Of a stretch of 64,000 bases of DNA, positions 16,176 to 26,987 are shown piece by piece; within the stretch, counting starts at the first letter, position 1, and every line of letters starts with the position of its first letter. The stretch lies in contig CAJYVD010000010.1 of the NCBI GenBank assembly GCA_913778495.1, forward strand, positions 124,001-188,000. The letters are read 5' to 3'. The notes beneath the pieces were generated by a model. The model worked only from the letters and a program-made list of their open reading frames with translations. It did not search any database and was not told the DNA's origin. The position numbers were made by a program, and so were the translations under genes. The DNA comes from an uncultured Pantoea sp. (GTDB lineage: Bacteria; Pseudomonadota; Gammaproteobacteria; Enterobacterales; Enterobacteriaceae).

Positions 16176-19100
16176 TTTTCATCTCCATTATTATTTGGGG
16201 TTGAAATTTTTTCGATTCCTTTACCTGTTATTTCAGAGAAAACAGAACCACCTAAATCACCAAAAGAACTTGGGACCTTGCTTGGTGTCATTTCTTTTGA
16301 AAGCCCCAGTTCTCCTTTGATATCAGTATATTTCTGAAGCGTTGGATTAAATTTCGGATCCCAGCCGTCTTTCCACCAGTTAGCTCCAGTATTGACTCCC
16401 CATTTAAGTCCATTACCAATACCATAACCGAATAGAGAACCTGCACCATTTATTATTGCTCCAGATGTTGGGTCTTTGTCTTCAAGCCAGTTACCTAATG
16501 CACCTCCAGCCGCATTCCAGCCAACAGTTCCAACAACACCATTTCCTGCGCTGATAACATTGACCCAACCGCCGATAACTGCTGTCGTTGGATCTACTGT
16601 TCCTTCAGTCAGATAATTGATGCCTGCATTTGCCCCAGCCCCCAGCCCCCACATGGCTTGAGCACCACCAGGTAGCAACGACACACTTCCCGTTGCCAGT
16701 GCCATCCCTACAGCGTCTCGTTCATTCATCGCTTTCTGGCAGCTTGCAGAGCCCGGAGCATCAGCACAACTTGCTATATCAATACCATGCTTGCGTATCC
16801 AGTCAGTCTGTGACTCTTCATTACCACCGAATAAGTTATTCTCAACCGCATTCTTACCCCCCTGCGCGCCCGCAATCGCGCCGGACGTGCTGTTGCCTGC
16901 CACGCCGCCAGCCAGTCCGGCGGCCAGCGTGCTCAGGGCGCTGACGGTCTGCCGCTGCTGCTCTGTCAGATCGCTGCGTTTCACGCCCGGGTACATCTGC
17001 TGGGCGATGAACTCACCCGTGGTCGCACCCGCCGCGCCCGCCAGCGCGGAATTACCCTGCAGCTGCGCCACCACCGCGCCCACCACCGCGTGCGCCATCA
17101 GGTTGGCTTCGACGTTAACGTGGCCCTGCGCATCGGTGGTCATATTATGGATGACCTCCGCCATATACGGTGCCGCGCCGCCCGCAATCGCCGCCTGCAT
17201 ATTCCCCGCGGCGAGGCCCTGCACCGCGGCGGTTGCCGCCTGGATCCCCTGCTGAATCGCGCTGCCGGTTCCCCACTGCTGCTGGGCCGCTTTATAGCTC
17301 TCCGTGGCGGTGAGCAGTTGCTGATAATGCGCTTTCCTGGCCGCTGAGTCCGTGGCGTCCGGCTCGTAAATGTTATGCTTCGCCAGTTCGGCGCGGCTGG
17401 CGTTCAGGGCCGCGATATCCCCTTCGGTACGGGCGATATCGCCCACCTGATTGCCGATCTCCCCGATCAGCTGCGCCTGCTCCAGGCGCTTCTGCTCTTT
17501 TTCCTTATCGAAAATGGGATCGATGCTGCCGTTGGCATGTTCAACGTCGCGGCTCAGATCGCTCACGCTCTGGCGCTGGTTCGCGCCGTCACGCACGGTA
17601 ATCGTGCCGTCGCTGACCGCCGAGCGGGTGGTGCCGTCATCGTGACCGCTGTTGTTGCCGCCTGCCAGCAGGGTGTTGGCCATGTTACCGGCGAACTGGC
17701 TACCGATGGAGCCGCCGGTGCTGAACCCGGCGCTTTGGTGTTCGGTCTGGAAATCCGCCTGGTTGTGTATATCGCTGAAGCCCAGCGTGCCGGTATCCAG
17801 GCGATTCTTGCCGGCGTCTGCCGTGCTGCCGATCACCGCGCCGTTGAGTTGGGTATGGTTACCCACGTTAACATCAAAGCCGCCGCTGCCAGCAAACAGC
17901 CCGGTCTGCTCATTCACCGACTGATAATTGCTGTGCAGCTTGTCGCGGCTCATATTGACGCTGGCTGAACCGGTCATCGAACCAAAGTTAAAGCTCGCGC
18001 CCGCGCTGGCGTTCTGCTGCTTGCTGTCGTAGGTGTCCGTGTCCTGCTGGCTGGTCAGCGTGAAATCGCGGCCAACGTCGGCCACGATGCGATTGCCGCT
18101 GACCTGCGCGCCCGTGAGGGTGGTGTCGCGACCGCTAACCATGTTCACCTGACGCCCGGCATCCACGGTGGTTTCACTCCAGGTTGTGCCGTTGCCGCGT
18201 TCGCTGCCTTTGCCTTTGTTCACGCTGGCGCTGACGTTAATGCCCCAGCCGCCCGACCCCGCGCCAATGCCCACGCCCACCGATCCGCCTGTGCTTTCGT
18301 TTTTACCGGTCAGCGAGGAGGTATTTTCTCCGGAGAACAGGTTGACGTCGCGGTTAGCCGAGAGTGACACATCGCGACCGGCCTTGAGCTGACTGCCGAC
18401 GACCGTGATGTCGCCATCGGCACCCGGTTCGCCGCTGCCGCGCGCCACCACGTCCAGGTTGTTGCCCGCCGTCAGGCTGCTACCCTGCGACGTACGCTGC
18501 TCAGAGTGCTGGGTCGATTTAGACGACTGGCTGCCGTACGAAAGGCTGATGCCCACCGTATCGTTGTTGGTGGCGTCGGACGCGCCTTTGGCGGCATCCA
18601 ACCGCACCGCTTGCTCAGCCTGATACCCCGTCAGCGCCGCTTTTGTGGCCTGCAGGGCCGCCAGTCGGCTGTCATCCTGATCGCGGGCGGCGCGACTCTG
18701 CTGCACGGCGTTGTTCACCGCACTGCCCGCCGCACCGGAAAGCGCCAGCGTCAGTCCGCTGGTCTTCTGCTCAACGGTGTGGGTCTGGCTGGTCTGCTGC
18801 TGCGCCGCCAGCACGGATACCTCTTTGCCGCTCAGCAGCATATCTTGCTGGGCGATGAGATCGGAACCTTTGACGCTCAGCTGATTGCCCGCTTGCAGCG
18901 TCAGGCTGCCCTTGCTGCTGCCCAGCGTGCTGCCGCTGCTGGTGAGGCTGTCGCCTTCGTCAGTGGTTTTCGTGCTCTGCTTACCGTAGCTGACGCCAAT
19001 ACCGCCGGTGCCAGAAAGCCCACTTTTGGTCTCGTTGACCATCGCGTAGTCGCGCTGGCGGGTCACCGCGTCCTCCACGGTCAGGTCATGACCCGCATCC

Positions 19101-22100
19101 AACAGCACATCGTGCGTACCGGCGACGCTGCTGCCGGTCACGCGGATATCGTTGCCCGCGCCAACCTGTACGCTGTCGCCGCTCAGCAGCGTGCCCACCA
19201 CGTTTTCAGTGTGGGTGGTGAGCTGTTTTTCACGCGTGCTCTTCGACAAGAACCCGCTGCCGTGGGTTTTCAGGTACTGGTCAACGTCCGCCGTGTTCAC
19301 GCCGTTGTTCAGGGTGACAGTGTTGCCCGCCTGCAGGCGCAGGGCATCGCCCGCCGAGGCCGTGGCCGCCGTCAGGCTGGCATCGCGGCCCGCCAGCAGC
19401 GTGACGTCGCCTTTCCCGGTGACTTCGCTGCCAACTTGCTGCGTGCTGGACTCTTTGCTCCAGTCGTTGTCATTAAACAGCAAATCATCGCGGCTGCCGG
19501 TGTTGACGGTGTTCAGCGTGAGATCGCGTCCGGCGCTAAGCTGCGTCTGTCCGTTTTCGCCGCTGTTGCTGACCTGAGCGGCGGTAAGCGTCAGGTCACG
19601 CCCCGCCTGGAGCACCAGCTTACCGTTGTCGCCCTGCACATAGGTGCCCGACACGCTGTCGATGGCGCTACGGGCAAAGTTGCCCTGCTCAGCGCTATGC
19701 GTAGTCGTGACTAAATTGATGTCGCGCCCCGCGCTCACTAACAGCGCATTCTCGCCCTGCATGATGCCGCCGAGGTTATTGATATCGGTGCGCGCTGCCA
19801 GCGAGACGTCCGCCCCCTGTAGGGTGCCTACCTGATTGGTGATGTTGTCGGCGTTGATGACCAAGCGATCGGTGGCAGCAAGGGTGCCTTTGTTCAGTAA
19901 TCCACCGCTCAAGCCCATACCGAGGTTTTTGCCCGCCAGCAAGGCGCCGGACCCGTCGATATCGCCGCTTTTCACTCGCGCATAGACCTGCGGCACCAGC
20001 ACGCGCTGCACGCTACCGTCCGGCAGCGTCACGTCGCGGTTTACCAGCCACACGATGTCGCCGGTCAGCAGCTTCATCTGATCGGGCGTCAGGTCCACGC
20101 CCAGCGTCAAGCCATACTCGTTGGCAAAACGGACGCCGTTATTCATCAGCGCTTTATACTGCTCTTCGTCGCTGGCGTAGCCGTTGAGATAACGCTGCCC
20201 GGTAAGGCTGATGATCTGTTCGCGCACCAGGCGCTGCTCATAGAAGCCGTCGCCCAACCGCTTCTGCGTTTTATTGGGATCGCTGGCGATCTGCTTCAGC
20301 ATGTAGTCGCTGCCGAGCCAGATCTTGTTGTTGGTGAAACGGGGATCGGTCTCGACCAGATACTGGGCGCTCGGCGCGGGATCGGTGTTAAACAGGCTGT
20401 TGTCAGGCAGGCGCGTATCCGGTCCGCTGATGCGCACCTCAACATCGTCTGCCTGCGGCACCGTGTATTGCTGTCCCGGTTTGAGATCGCTGGCATTCAG
20501 CGGTTTTACAGCGCCGATCGCCGTGTTGATCTGCGCATCGGTGTGCTGCGCCTTCAGCGGTTCGGGAGTGAAGCCCGATCCGGCTACCGCGCCGTGATCG
20601 GTCAATTCGCTGGGCTTCAGGCGAATGCTCTGGATCGTCGTCGGCGGCACATAATCCGTGACGTCTGTGCCCTGATCGTCACTGTGCTTTTTCTGGATAC
20701 GGTAATAGTGAGTAACCTCCCCCCGATCCGTGACGCGGCGTTCGCCGTCAATCTCGACGTTGTTCACGTTCGCCGCGTTGATCACCAGATTGTTGCCCGC
20801 CACCACCTGGCTTTTATCGTTCAGCAGCGTGTCGGCGTTGAGCGTGAGGTCGCCACCGGACAGGATTTTCCCCGGATCGCTCTGGGTGACGCGCGTCTCC
20901 TGCGTGGTGCGATGGTAGCTGTATTTCAGCCAGTCATCGCCGTCGGTGCTGTGGCAGATCACCCCCTCGATGCAGAGGATCTTCACCTCATCCTGGTAGG
21001 TATAAATGGTGTAGTCGTTCGGGCTGTAGCGCACGCCGCGGAAACCGTACTCCACGATATCTTCGTCGCCCACCGTGACCAGCTCCGTGGCGAAGTTGTC
21101 GTTAACGTTGTTGAGCTGCGCGGCGTCGAGCTGCATATTGCCGTCCGACTCCAGGGTTGCGCTGTGGTTATTAATCACGTCAGCACGCCCCGTGGCGCGG
21201 AAGTTATCGTCCATTGCGCCGCCTATCGCCAGATCGCCCGCGCTGTAAATCAGTGCGTGCCCGGCGTTATTCAGCGTGTTGACGCCGAGATCCACGCGCT
21301 GGCGTCCTGCCAGAACCGGCGCCACGCCGTTTTCCGCCTGGTTGGTAAAGGTGGCGGCACGGAGGGCGATGGCATCGCCGTAGATGCGCCCGGTGCCGGT
21401 GTTATTGATCGTGTTCGCCTTGATGCGCGTCAGCCCGCCATCCAGCAGGCCGTAGTTGGTGAGCGTGCCGTCCACCGTGAGCTGATTTTGCGCGGCGTTG
21501 ATTTCGCCGTTCTGCTGGTTAAGCAGCTGCGCCGCCTTGAGGGTGAACCCACCGCCTGCCAGCAGCTTACCGCTGTTGGTAATCATGCCCGGCGTGGTCA
21601 GGCTGACATTGCCGTTGGCAATCACCGTGCCGCTGTTGGTGAAATCCTGCTGGCTGGTGAGCTGCATATCGCCAAGCGATAACAATTGCCCGTTTCCGCC
21701 GAGCGACTGCGCGGCGAGCGTCAGCCGCTCGCCGGCGTTGAGCGTGCCACCGCCGTTATCAAGCGCCAGCCTGTCGCCAGAAGCCGACAGCGTTTTACCG
21801 GCGACCAGTTGTCCGTTGCGGTTATCCAGCGCACCACGGTTAGTTACGGTAAGCCCTGAACCGGCCAGCACGCTGCCGTTTTGGTTTTGCAGGGCGTTGC
21901 TGGTCAGGCTGACGGTTTGCCCCTCAATGCCCTGGTCGGTGCCCTGCGTATCAGTGTTGTTGAGGGTGTCGGCACGCAGCACGGCGCCGGCGCCGCTGCG
22001 AATTAATCCGGCGATGTTGTTGATGACGCCGTTGGCGCTGGTCAGGAGCAGATCGCCTACGGACTGAATTTTTCCGCCGCGATTATCCAGGTCACTGCTG

Positions 22101-24475
22101 GTCAGGGTGCTGCTGCCACCGGCGATAATGCGGCCGTTTTGCTGGTTATTCAGCGCGTCACTGGTGAGCGTGATCGCCTCTTTCGCCCCGACGCTGCCGC
22201 CCTGATTGGTGAAATCGCCGCTGGTTATTGCCAGCGCATTCTGGCTGTAAAGTGTGCCATCCTGGTTATTAAACGCGTGCCGATCGCTGTTCAGCGTGAG
22301 GCCGCTGCCCTGAATCAGGCCGCGCTGATTGCTGCCGCCGTTGAACAGATCCAGGTTCATCGCCGACTGTGCCACCAGCGTGCCGTCATCGTTATTCAGC
22401 GTCTGCCCCTGATAGCGGAGCGCGCCCCCTGAAAGCAGGGTGCCGCGCTGATTATCCAGGTCGCGGCTCTGAAGGCGCAGGTCACGCTGGGCAATGATGC
22501 CGCCGTTGGCACCGCTGTCGCGGTTGGTCAACGTGGTGGCCTGCACGTCGAGATCGCCCCCGCTCTGGATCAGGCCGCCGTCACTGTTGTCTAGCGTCGC
22601 ACTGTTCAGCCCCATCGCCCCCAGCGCCACCAGCTTTCCTGCCTGGTTGCTGAGGGTTTGCCCTTGATAATTCAACGCCCCACCTGAGAAGGTGGTGCCG
22701 CTGTGGTTATCAAACGCACCGCTCTGAATGCGCAGCGCGCCTTGGCTACGAATGCCGCCGCGCGTGCCGCTGTCGCGGTTCGTCAGCGTCGTTGCGTTAA
22801 GCGACACGGCACCACCGCCCTGAATCAAGCCGCCGTTGCTGTTGTCCAGCGTATCGCTATTCAGGCCCACGTCGCCCTGCGCCAGAATGTTGCCGTTCTG
22901 GCTGTTGAGGTCGCGGCTCGTAATGTTCAGATTGCCCTGCGCGCGCACACCGCCGCGATCGCCGCTGTTACGGTTGTCCAACGAGGAGGTGTTCAGCGTC
23001 ATATTGCCGCTGCTCTGCAGCAAACCGCCGTCGCTGTTGTTAAGCGCCCCGCTGGTGAGGTTGACGTCGCCCTGCGCCACGATGCTGCCGCGCTGGTTAT
23101 TGTGCGTCGCAGAGGTCAGCGTGGCGGCCGCCCCGCTGATCAGCTGAGCGTCCGCAGTGGAGAGCGTGCCGCTGCCGGCGTCAACGTTCACGCTGCCCGC
23201 CATGGTGCGGCTGCCGCTGAGATCCACGCCTTTACCGCGCGCCTGCAGGGCGGCGCCCGCCTGATTACGGCCCTGGGCGCTGAGCGTGCCGTCGGCTTGG
23301 AGGGTCAGCGTTCCCGCCTGGGTTGGGTTGCCTTGGGCATCCACGCCAGCGGCCAGTACGCTGGAACCGCTGTTGCTGACATTCGCGCCCTGCACCGTGA
23401 GGTTGTTGCCTGCCACCAGCGTGCCGCTGTTGCTGATATCTCCGCCGCCGATCGCCACGTCCTGGCTGCCGCGCACCTGTCCGCTGTTTTCAATGCGGCC
23501 GTCAGCGCTGATCGTCACGCTGCCCGCCGACGCGCCGATCTGTCCGGCATTGCGCACCCCAACGCCCCGTTCGGTGCCCACCAGGCGGATCTTCCCGGCA
23601 TACATCCCGCCCAGACTGGACACATCCAACGCCATCTGCGGCTTCGCCGAGCCGTCGTCGCCCAAAGCGCTGACGGTCTGATTAGTGGGATCGACCTGGT
23701 TACGTCCGGTGGTGACAGCGAGATTTTTCGCGGTGATCTGCGCATTCACTTTCACCGAACGGGCAATGATGTCGGTGTAATCCTGGCGGGAGCCGTCAAG
23801 GCCGGTGCCGTCAATGGCAACCTCGCCGCCGTTGACCACAAACCCCTTCAGGTTGCCGTTCTCCATCTGCGGCGTACCGGTGGTTAAGGTGGAGCGATTG
23901 GCGTTGATAAAACCGCAGCCGCTGCAGGTGATGCCCGAGGGGTTGGCAATAATCACATCGGCTTTGCGCCCGGCCACTTCAACATACCCATTGAGGCGAC
24001 TCGGATCGCGCGAGTTGACTTCATTGAGGATCACGGTGGCTTCGCCGCGCGCCAGCGCGGGGTTACCTGCCACCATGCCGCCCAGCTGCGTTTGGACGTT
24101 GGCGTGCGAGTTATTGAGAATCGCGCCTTTCTGATCGACATCGAACTGGGAATAGGTGTTGTGCGAGACCCCAGCGGCGCTCGGCGTCTGGATATTGACC
24201 TGCGGCGTCCCGTTGGCGCTGCTTATCACCGTGGGCTGCTGCGCGCCCGGCGCGCTGCCGTCCGCTACGATAGCGGCCTGCGCCGGGATCACGGCGCCCA
24301 ACGCCAGTAGCACCGCAAACCCCGCCGGATGAAGCGCCGCAGCCAAACGGCTTATGAGATGGCCGCGTCCGCCTGCCGGTGACGTCACGCTGCGGTGGCT
24401 GGCAGCGTTTTCCGCCACAACCATTAACAGACCGCGCGCCTGGTTAAATACGACGCGATACAGGTGTTTATTCAT
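16172..24475 (-). CDS. cdiA: CdiA / filamentous-haemagglutinin-family contact-dependent inhibition effector
   Basis: 2767 residues. Starts with an extended signal peptide region (MNKHLYRVVFNQARGLLMVV, hydrophobic core LHPAGFAVLLALGAVIPAQA). The TPS secretion domain at about 69-300 includes NPSGITCSGCGFINANR. A long FHA-1 repeat stalk follows (many NxxGxLxA-type repeats), then a central FHA-2-like region and a pre-toxin domain ending in VENN at 2544-2547. The roughly 224-residue CT after VENN is Gly/Ala-rich with several apolar stretches (SLLPGGAQAMWGLGAGANAG, GAIINGAGSLFGYGIGNGL), suggesting a membrane-acting toxin. RBS AAGGA lies at good spacing. The start overlaps the end of cdiC by eight bases and the stop overlaps cdiI by four, so cdiB-cdiC-cdiA-cdiI is one coupled operon. 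Four further CT/immunity cassettes follow downstream. The target cell receptor cannot be read from sequence. Confidence 0.92.
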   Translation of the reverse strand: MNKHLYRVVFNQARGLLMVVAENAASHRSVTSPAGGRGHLISRLAAALHPAGFAVLLALGAVIPAQAAIVADGSAPGAQQPTVISSANGTPQVNIQTPSAAGVSHNTYSQFDVDQKGAILNNSHANVQTQLGGMVAGNPALARGEATVILNEVNSRDPSRLNGYVEVAGRKADVIIANPSGITCSGCGFINANRSTLTTGTPQMENGNLKGFVVNGGEVAIDGTGLDGSRQDYTDIIARSVKVNAQITAKNLAVTTGRNQVDPTNQTVSALGDDGSAKPQMALDVSSLGGMYAGKIRLVGTERGVGVRNAGQIGASAGSVTISADGRIENSGQVRGSQDVAIGGGDISNSGTLVAGNNLTVQGANVSNSGSSVLAAGVDAQGNPTQAGTLTLQADGTLSAQGRNQAGAALQARGKGVDLSGSRTMAGSVNVDAGSGTLSTADAQLISGAAATLTSATHNNQRGSIVAQGDVNLTSGALNNSDGGLLQSSGNMTLNTSSLDNRNSGDRGGVRAQGNLNITSRDLNSQNGNILAQGDVGLNSDTLDNSNGGLIQGGGAVSLNATTLTNRDSGTRGGIRSQGALRIQSGAFDNHSGTTFSGGALNYQGQTLSNQAGKLVALGAMGLNSATLDNSDGGLIQSGGDLDVQATTLTNRDSGANGGIIAQRDLRLQSRDLDNQRGTLLSGGALRYQGQTLNNDDGTLVAQSAMNLDLFNGGSNQRGLIQGSGLTLNSDRHAFNNQDGTLYSQNALAITSGDFTNQGGSVGAKEAITLTSDALNNQQNGRIIAGGSSTLTSSDLDNRGGKIQSVGDLLLTSANGVINNIAGLIRSGAGAVLRADTLNNTDTQGTDQGIEGQTVSLTSNALQNQNGSVLAGSGLTVTNRGALDNRNGQLVAGKTLSASGDRLALDNGGGTLNAGERLTLAAQSLGGNGQLLSLGDMQLTSQQDFTNSGTVIANGNVSLTTPGMITNSGKLLAGGGFTLKAAQLLNQQNGEINAAQNQLTVDGTLTNYGLLDGGLTRIKANTINNTGTGRIYGDAIALRAATFTNQAENGVAPVLAGRQRVDLGVNTLNNAGHALIYSAGDLAIGGAMDDNFRATGRADVINNHSATLESDGNMQLDAAQLNNVNDNFATELVTVGDEDIVEYGFRGVRYSPNDYTIYTYQDEVKILCIEGVICHSTDGDDWLKYSYHRTTQETRVTQSDPGKILSGGDLTLNADTLLNDKSQVVAGNNLVINAANVNNVEIDGERRVTDRGEVTHYYRIQKKHSDDQGTDVTDYVPPTTIQSIRLKPSELTDHGAVAGSGFTPEPLKAQHTDAQINTAIGAVKPLNASDLKPGQQYTVPQADDVEVRISGPDTRLPDNSLFNTDPAPSAQYLVETDPRFTNNKIWLGSDYMLKQIASDPNKTQKRLGDGFYEQRLVREQIISLTGQRYLNGYASDEEQYKALMNNGVRFANEYGLTLGVDLTPDQMKLLTGDIVWLVNRDVTLPDGSVQRVLVPQVYARVKSGDIDGSGALLAGKNLGMGLSGGLLNKGTLAATDRLVINADNITNQVGTLQGADVSLAARTDINNLGGIMQGENALLVSAGRDINLVTTTHSAEQGNFARSAIDSVSGTYVQGDNGKLVLQAGRDLTLTAAQVSNSGENGQTQLSAGRDLTLNTVNTGSRDDLLFNDNDWSKESSTQQVGSEVTGKGDVTLLAGRDASLTAATASAGDALRLQAGNTVTLNNGVNTADVDQYLKTHGSGFLSKSTREKQLTTHTENVVGTLLSGDSVQVGAGNDIRVTGSSVAGTHDVLLDAGHDLTVEDAVTRQRDYAMVNETKSGLSGTGGIGVSYGKQSTKTTDEGDSLTSSGSTLGSSKGSLTLQAGNQLSVKGSDLIAQQDMLLSGKEVSVLAAQQQTSQTHTVEQKTSGLTLALSGAAGSAVNNAVQQSRAARDQDDSRLAALQATKAALTGYQAEQAVRLDAAKGASDATNNDTVGISLSYGSQSSKSTQHSEQRTSQGSSLTAGNNLDVVARGSGEPGADGDITVVGSQLKAGRDVSLSANRDVNLFSGENTSSLTGKNESTGGSVGVGIGAGSGGWGINVSASVNKGKGSERGNGTTWSETTVDAGRQVNMVSGRDTTLTGAQVSGNRIVADVGRDFTLTSQQDTDTYDSKQQNASAGASFNFGSMTGSASVNMSRDKLHSNYQSVNEQTGLFAGSGGFDVNVGNHTQLNGAVIGSTADAGKNRLDTGTLGFSDIHNQADFQTEHQSAGFSTGGSIGSQFAGNMANTLLAGGNNSGHDDGTTRSAVSDGTITVRDGANQRQSVSDLSRDVEHANGSIDPIFDKEKEQKRLEQAQLIGEIGNQVGDIARTEGDIAALNASRAELAKHNIYEPDATDSAARKAHYQQLLTATESYKAAQQQWGTGSAIQQGIQAATAAVQGLAAGNMQAAIAGGAAPYMAEVIHNMTTDAQGHVNVEANLMAHAVVGAVVAQLQGNSALAGAAGATTGEFIAQQMYPGVKRSDLTEQQRQTVSALSTLAAGLAGGVAGNSTSGAIAGAQGGKNAVENNLFGGNEESQTDWIRKHGIDIASCADAPGSASCQKAMNERDAVGMALATGSVSLLPGGAQAMWGLGAGANAGINYLTEGTVDPTTAVIGGWVNVISAGNGVVGTVGWNAAGGALGNWLEDKDPTSGAIINGAGSLFGYGIGNGLKWGVNTGANWWKDGWDPKFNPTLQKYTDIKGELGLSKEMTPSKVPSSFGDLGGSVFSEITGKGIEKISTPNNNGDEK

Positions 24476-25019
24476 GACACTGTCCTTGTGATAAACGGCG
24501 CGACGGCGTCACAGCGGCCGGCTGTTGCTGGCGCCATTGGTGGGCTGCAGCGCGGCTCACCTGGCTGCCGTGGAAATCGAGAATGCGCTGACCGCGTTCG
24601 GCCCCGCGATGATACTGCGCGCGAAAGCAGTGGTGCGGGAACAGCTCCTGCAGCACAAACTGGCGCATCAGGGGGGTATCGCCAAAGGGCGCGATCCAGT
24701 CGCGGATCCACAGGCGATCGCCGCTTTGCCAGTCTTGCTGGCGGGTAAAAATCGCCGGCTGCGTGAGATAGCGCTGTTCTGCCTCCGCATCCAGCCACAT
24801 CCAACTCAGGAAAAACACCGGCTGGTCGCCGCGGCTGGCAATCACGAACTGCCGCGCTTTCACGATCGGTAACAGCAGGTCGGGCAAGGTGTGCAGCGGC
24901 GCGTCACGATGTTGCGCCGAATGCATCCACAGCCACACGGCGGAGCCGAACACCTCGGCTTCGTTAATGTTGCCGTCGGCGAGAAACGGCGCGGTAAGGT
25001 GGTAGTGACGCCAGCGCAT
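24468..25019 (-). CDS. cdiC: CdiC-like toxin-activating lysine acyltransferase
   Basis: 183 residues, the usual size of HlyC/RtxC-type enzymes that transfer fatty-acyl groups from acyl-ACP to lysines of an exported toxin. Family traits are visible: an early AEVFGSAVWLWMHS stretch containing the likely catalytic His, then a central FVIASRGDQPVFFLSWMWLD strand pair, and the late WIRDWIAPFGDT motif. Its start shares one base with the cdiB stop (TGATG), and its end overlaps the cdiA start by eight bases, so translation is tightly coupled. An acyltransferase between cdiB and cdiA defines a known subset of CDI operons in which CdiA is presumably acylated. The modified residues in this CdiA are unknown. 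Confidence 0.85.
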   Translation of the reverse strand: MRWRHYHLTAPFLADGNINEAEVFGSAVWLWMHSAQHRDAPLHTLPDLLLPIVKARQFVIASRGDQPVFFLSWMWLDAEAEQRYLTQPAIFTRQQDWQSGDRLWIRDWIAPFGDTPLMRQFVLQELFPHHCFRAQYHRGAERGQRILDFHGSQVSRAAAHQWRQQQPAAVTPSRRLSQGQCHE

Positions 25020-26692
25020 CAGTAGCTCCAGCTGACAGAAAAGCCGAGCGTCACCGGGCTGGTTTGGTACCCTTCTGGTTTTGAGAAAGGCACGCCCGCA
25101 AACAGGTCATAACCAAACTGGCCCATCGCCCCGCGTAATCCCACCACGCCGCCCGCCAGATGATGGCCGATGACATCGGCATCGCTGCCGCCCACTTCGC
25201 CGTAATCCGCGCCCAGGTAGAGCTCCTGGTTAGGCAGTGGCGTGCGCCAGGCGAGATCGTTGCGCACATACCATCCTTGGCTGGCGCTGAGATTGCGCTC
25301 GCCGTCAAAGCCACGCACCGTCCAGCGGTTGCCGATGGCAAGCTGCTCTTGCGGCGTCAGCAAGGTATTACTGGTCTGGCGCAGATACTGCACGTTGTAG
25401 CGAAACTGTTCGCCCGCCAGCGTAAAAGGCACATCCAGCTGCGCGGTATATTGCAAAATCTTGCTGAGCGCCGTGGCTTCGCCAAACGTCTCTTCGGGCG
25501 CCGGAGACGCGCCAAACCAGCGCGTGCCGCGCTGATAGCTCACGCCTGCATCCAGCGTCGCCTGACCAAAATAGTGCCGATGCTGGAGACCAGCGCGCCA
25601 GCTGGCGGTATGACGACGCTGCACCTCTATTTCCGTGTCGTTGATGTAGTTGCGCGACTCGCGGGCGATGACATCGAAGCTGGCCGTGGTTTTTTGCGTT
25701 CCGCTGCGATGCAGCACGCGGCTAAGCTCGGTGGTAATGCTCTTACTCTTGCCGCTGTATTGAATGTCGCCGTTCTGGCCAGCTACCGTCTGGTGGTAGT
25801 CATAATCATTGGCGGTCACACCCAGCTGCCAGTAGCCAAACGGCACCGAGTAGTGGCCGGTAATATTTTGCGTACCGCGCCCACCCCCGCTGTAAAGATC
25901 GTGACTGCCGGAAATGTAGAACAGGTCACTCAGTGACAGCGGATTGTCCAGAAAAAGCGTCATCGCGCCCTGATAGCGACCGGTGCTTTCGGTGCCTGAA
26001 TCATCCAGGCTTGCCGCCACGCGCCACATTTTTTTCTGCTGCCAACGCAGGGCAATGTCGCTTTCGCCGGGCTGTTCACCCGGCACAATTTCCATATCTG
26101 CTTGAACGGTGGGCAGGCGCTGGAGGTTTTCCAGCCCTTGTTCAATGTCTCGCAGATCCAGCAGATTGCCCTTGTGGGCGGGGAATGCGCTGTACAAGGT
26201 AAGCCAGCGGTCGCTGTCCTGCGTCAGTTTTACCCGGCGAATGGTGCCCGGCAAAATGCGCAGTCGCAGCGTGCCACTTTTTAAATTCTGCGGCGGCGCC
26301 AGTACGCGACTGGTGACGTAGCCGTGGTCAATCATCCGGTTTTGCAGCTGGGTCATCAGCAGATTGATGCCTTTTCCGCCTAAACACTGCCCTTGCGCCT
26401 GGTCAGCAAGATGCTGAACGGGAAGCCATTGGGGCATCCCCTCTTTTCCCTCTAAAACGACGTGTTCGATGCGGAAACATGGATTTTCCGTGGGAAAGTG
26501 CAGCGCACCAAAGCTGGTTGCGGGAGGCGAAAGTTTTACATCTGGTGCAGGCGGCGCGAGCTTTTGTTCCAGCGCCTTTTGCTGTTCTTGCTGGCGGGTA
26601 AACTGCTCGTCTCCGGGTGCGGCTACCGCAGGCAGAGCGAGAGGGGCAATAAATACGGCAAGCGTCAAATGACGCGCGTGGCTGCGAGGCAT
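25019..26692 (-). CDS. cdiB: CdiB / ShlB-FhaC-HecB family outer-membrane two-partner secretion transporter
   Basis: 557 residues. Signal peptide at the N-terminus ([19 protein letters not shown]). A Gln/Glu-rich plug-helix region is at about 30-60. Two POTRA domains cover about 70-220 ([48 protein letters not shown]). A 16-strand beta-barrel follows, including the conserved VRGFDGE motif of the L6 loop at about 450, and the protein ends in an aromatic-terminated strand (VSWSY). It exports CdiA through the outer membrane. It is first in the minus-strand operon and followed without gap by cdiC. Upstream, 26693-26960 is non-coding and presumably carries the operon promoter; I could not fix one confidently. 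Confidence 0.92.
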   Translation of the reverse strand: MPRSHARHLTLAVFIAPLALPAVAAPGDEQFTRQQEQQKALEQKLAPPAPDVKLSPPATSFGALHFPTENPCFRIEHVVLEGKEGMPQWLPVQHLADQAQGQCLGGKGINLLMTQLQNRMIDHGYVTSRVLAPPQNLKSGTLRLRILPGTIRRVKLTQDSDRWLTLYSAFPAHKGNLLDLRDIEQGLENLQRLPTVQADMEIVPGEQPGESDIALRWQQKKMWRVAASLDDSGTESTGRYQGAMTLFLDNPLSLSDLFYISGSHDLYSGGGRGTQNITGHYSVPFGYWQLGVTANDYDYHQTVAGQNGDIQYSGKSKSITTELSRVLHRSGTQKTTASFDVIARESRNYINDTEIEVQRRHTASWRAGLQHRHYFGQATLDAGVSYQRGTRWFGASPAPEETFGEATALSKILQYTAQLDVPFTLAGEQFRYNVQYLRQTSNTLLTPQEQLAIGNRWTVRGFDGERNLSASQGWYVRNDLAWRTPLPNQELYLGADYGEVGGSDADVIGHHLAGGVVGLRGAMGQFGYDLFAGVPFSKPEGYQTSPVTLGFSVSWSY

Positions 26693-26961
26693 AGTACGAT
26701 TCCTTTCATATCAATCAGCCACTATTGAATATGTTGATACATTCTTTACATAAACTTAATGTTTGGCCGAGCGAATTATGCAAATTTGTATCCAGATGAA
26801 AACCAGGAGAAATCTTAAACAGGGCCATTTTTTAATCAAATGGGCGTCGATAAATAGGGCTACCGGGCGGAAAAGTTCAGCGTTTAACAGATGAACTTCT
26901 GGATGAGACGTCGTCTGCTCGCGGTTGTTCGGGCTGAAGCGGTCCTGCCCATACGCAGCGC

Positions 26962-26987
26962 ATAAAAAAACCCGCCGTAGCGGGTTT
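26962..26987 (-). terminator. Terminator of the type I secretion operon
   Basis: On the minus strand AACCCGC-TACG-GCGGGTT is followed by TTTTTAT, right at the end of the TolC-family gene. It separates the secretion operon from cdiB. Confidence 0.8.

Noticed and set aside
20468-21682. 404-codon frame opposite cdiA (and others at 18506-19714 and 22703-23887)
   Set aside because: Long antisense frames are expected opposite repetitive GC-rich haemagglutinin repeats; composition (Arg/His/Val rich) and lack of ribosome sites argue against genes.
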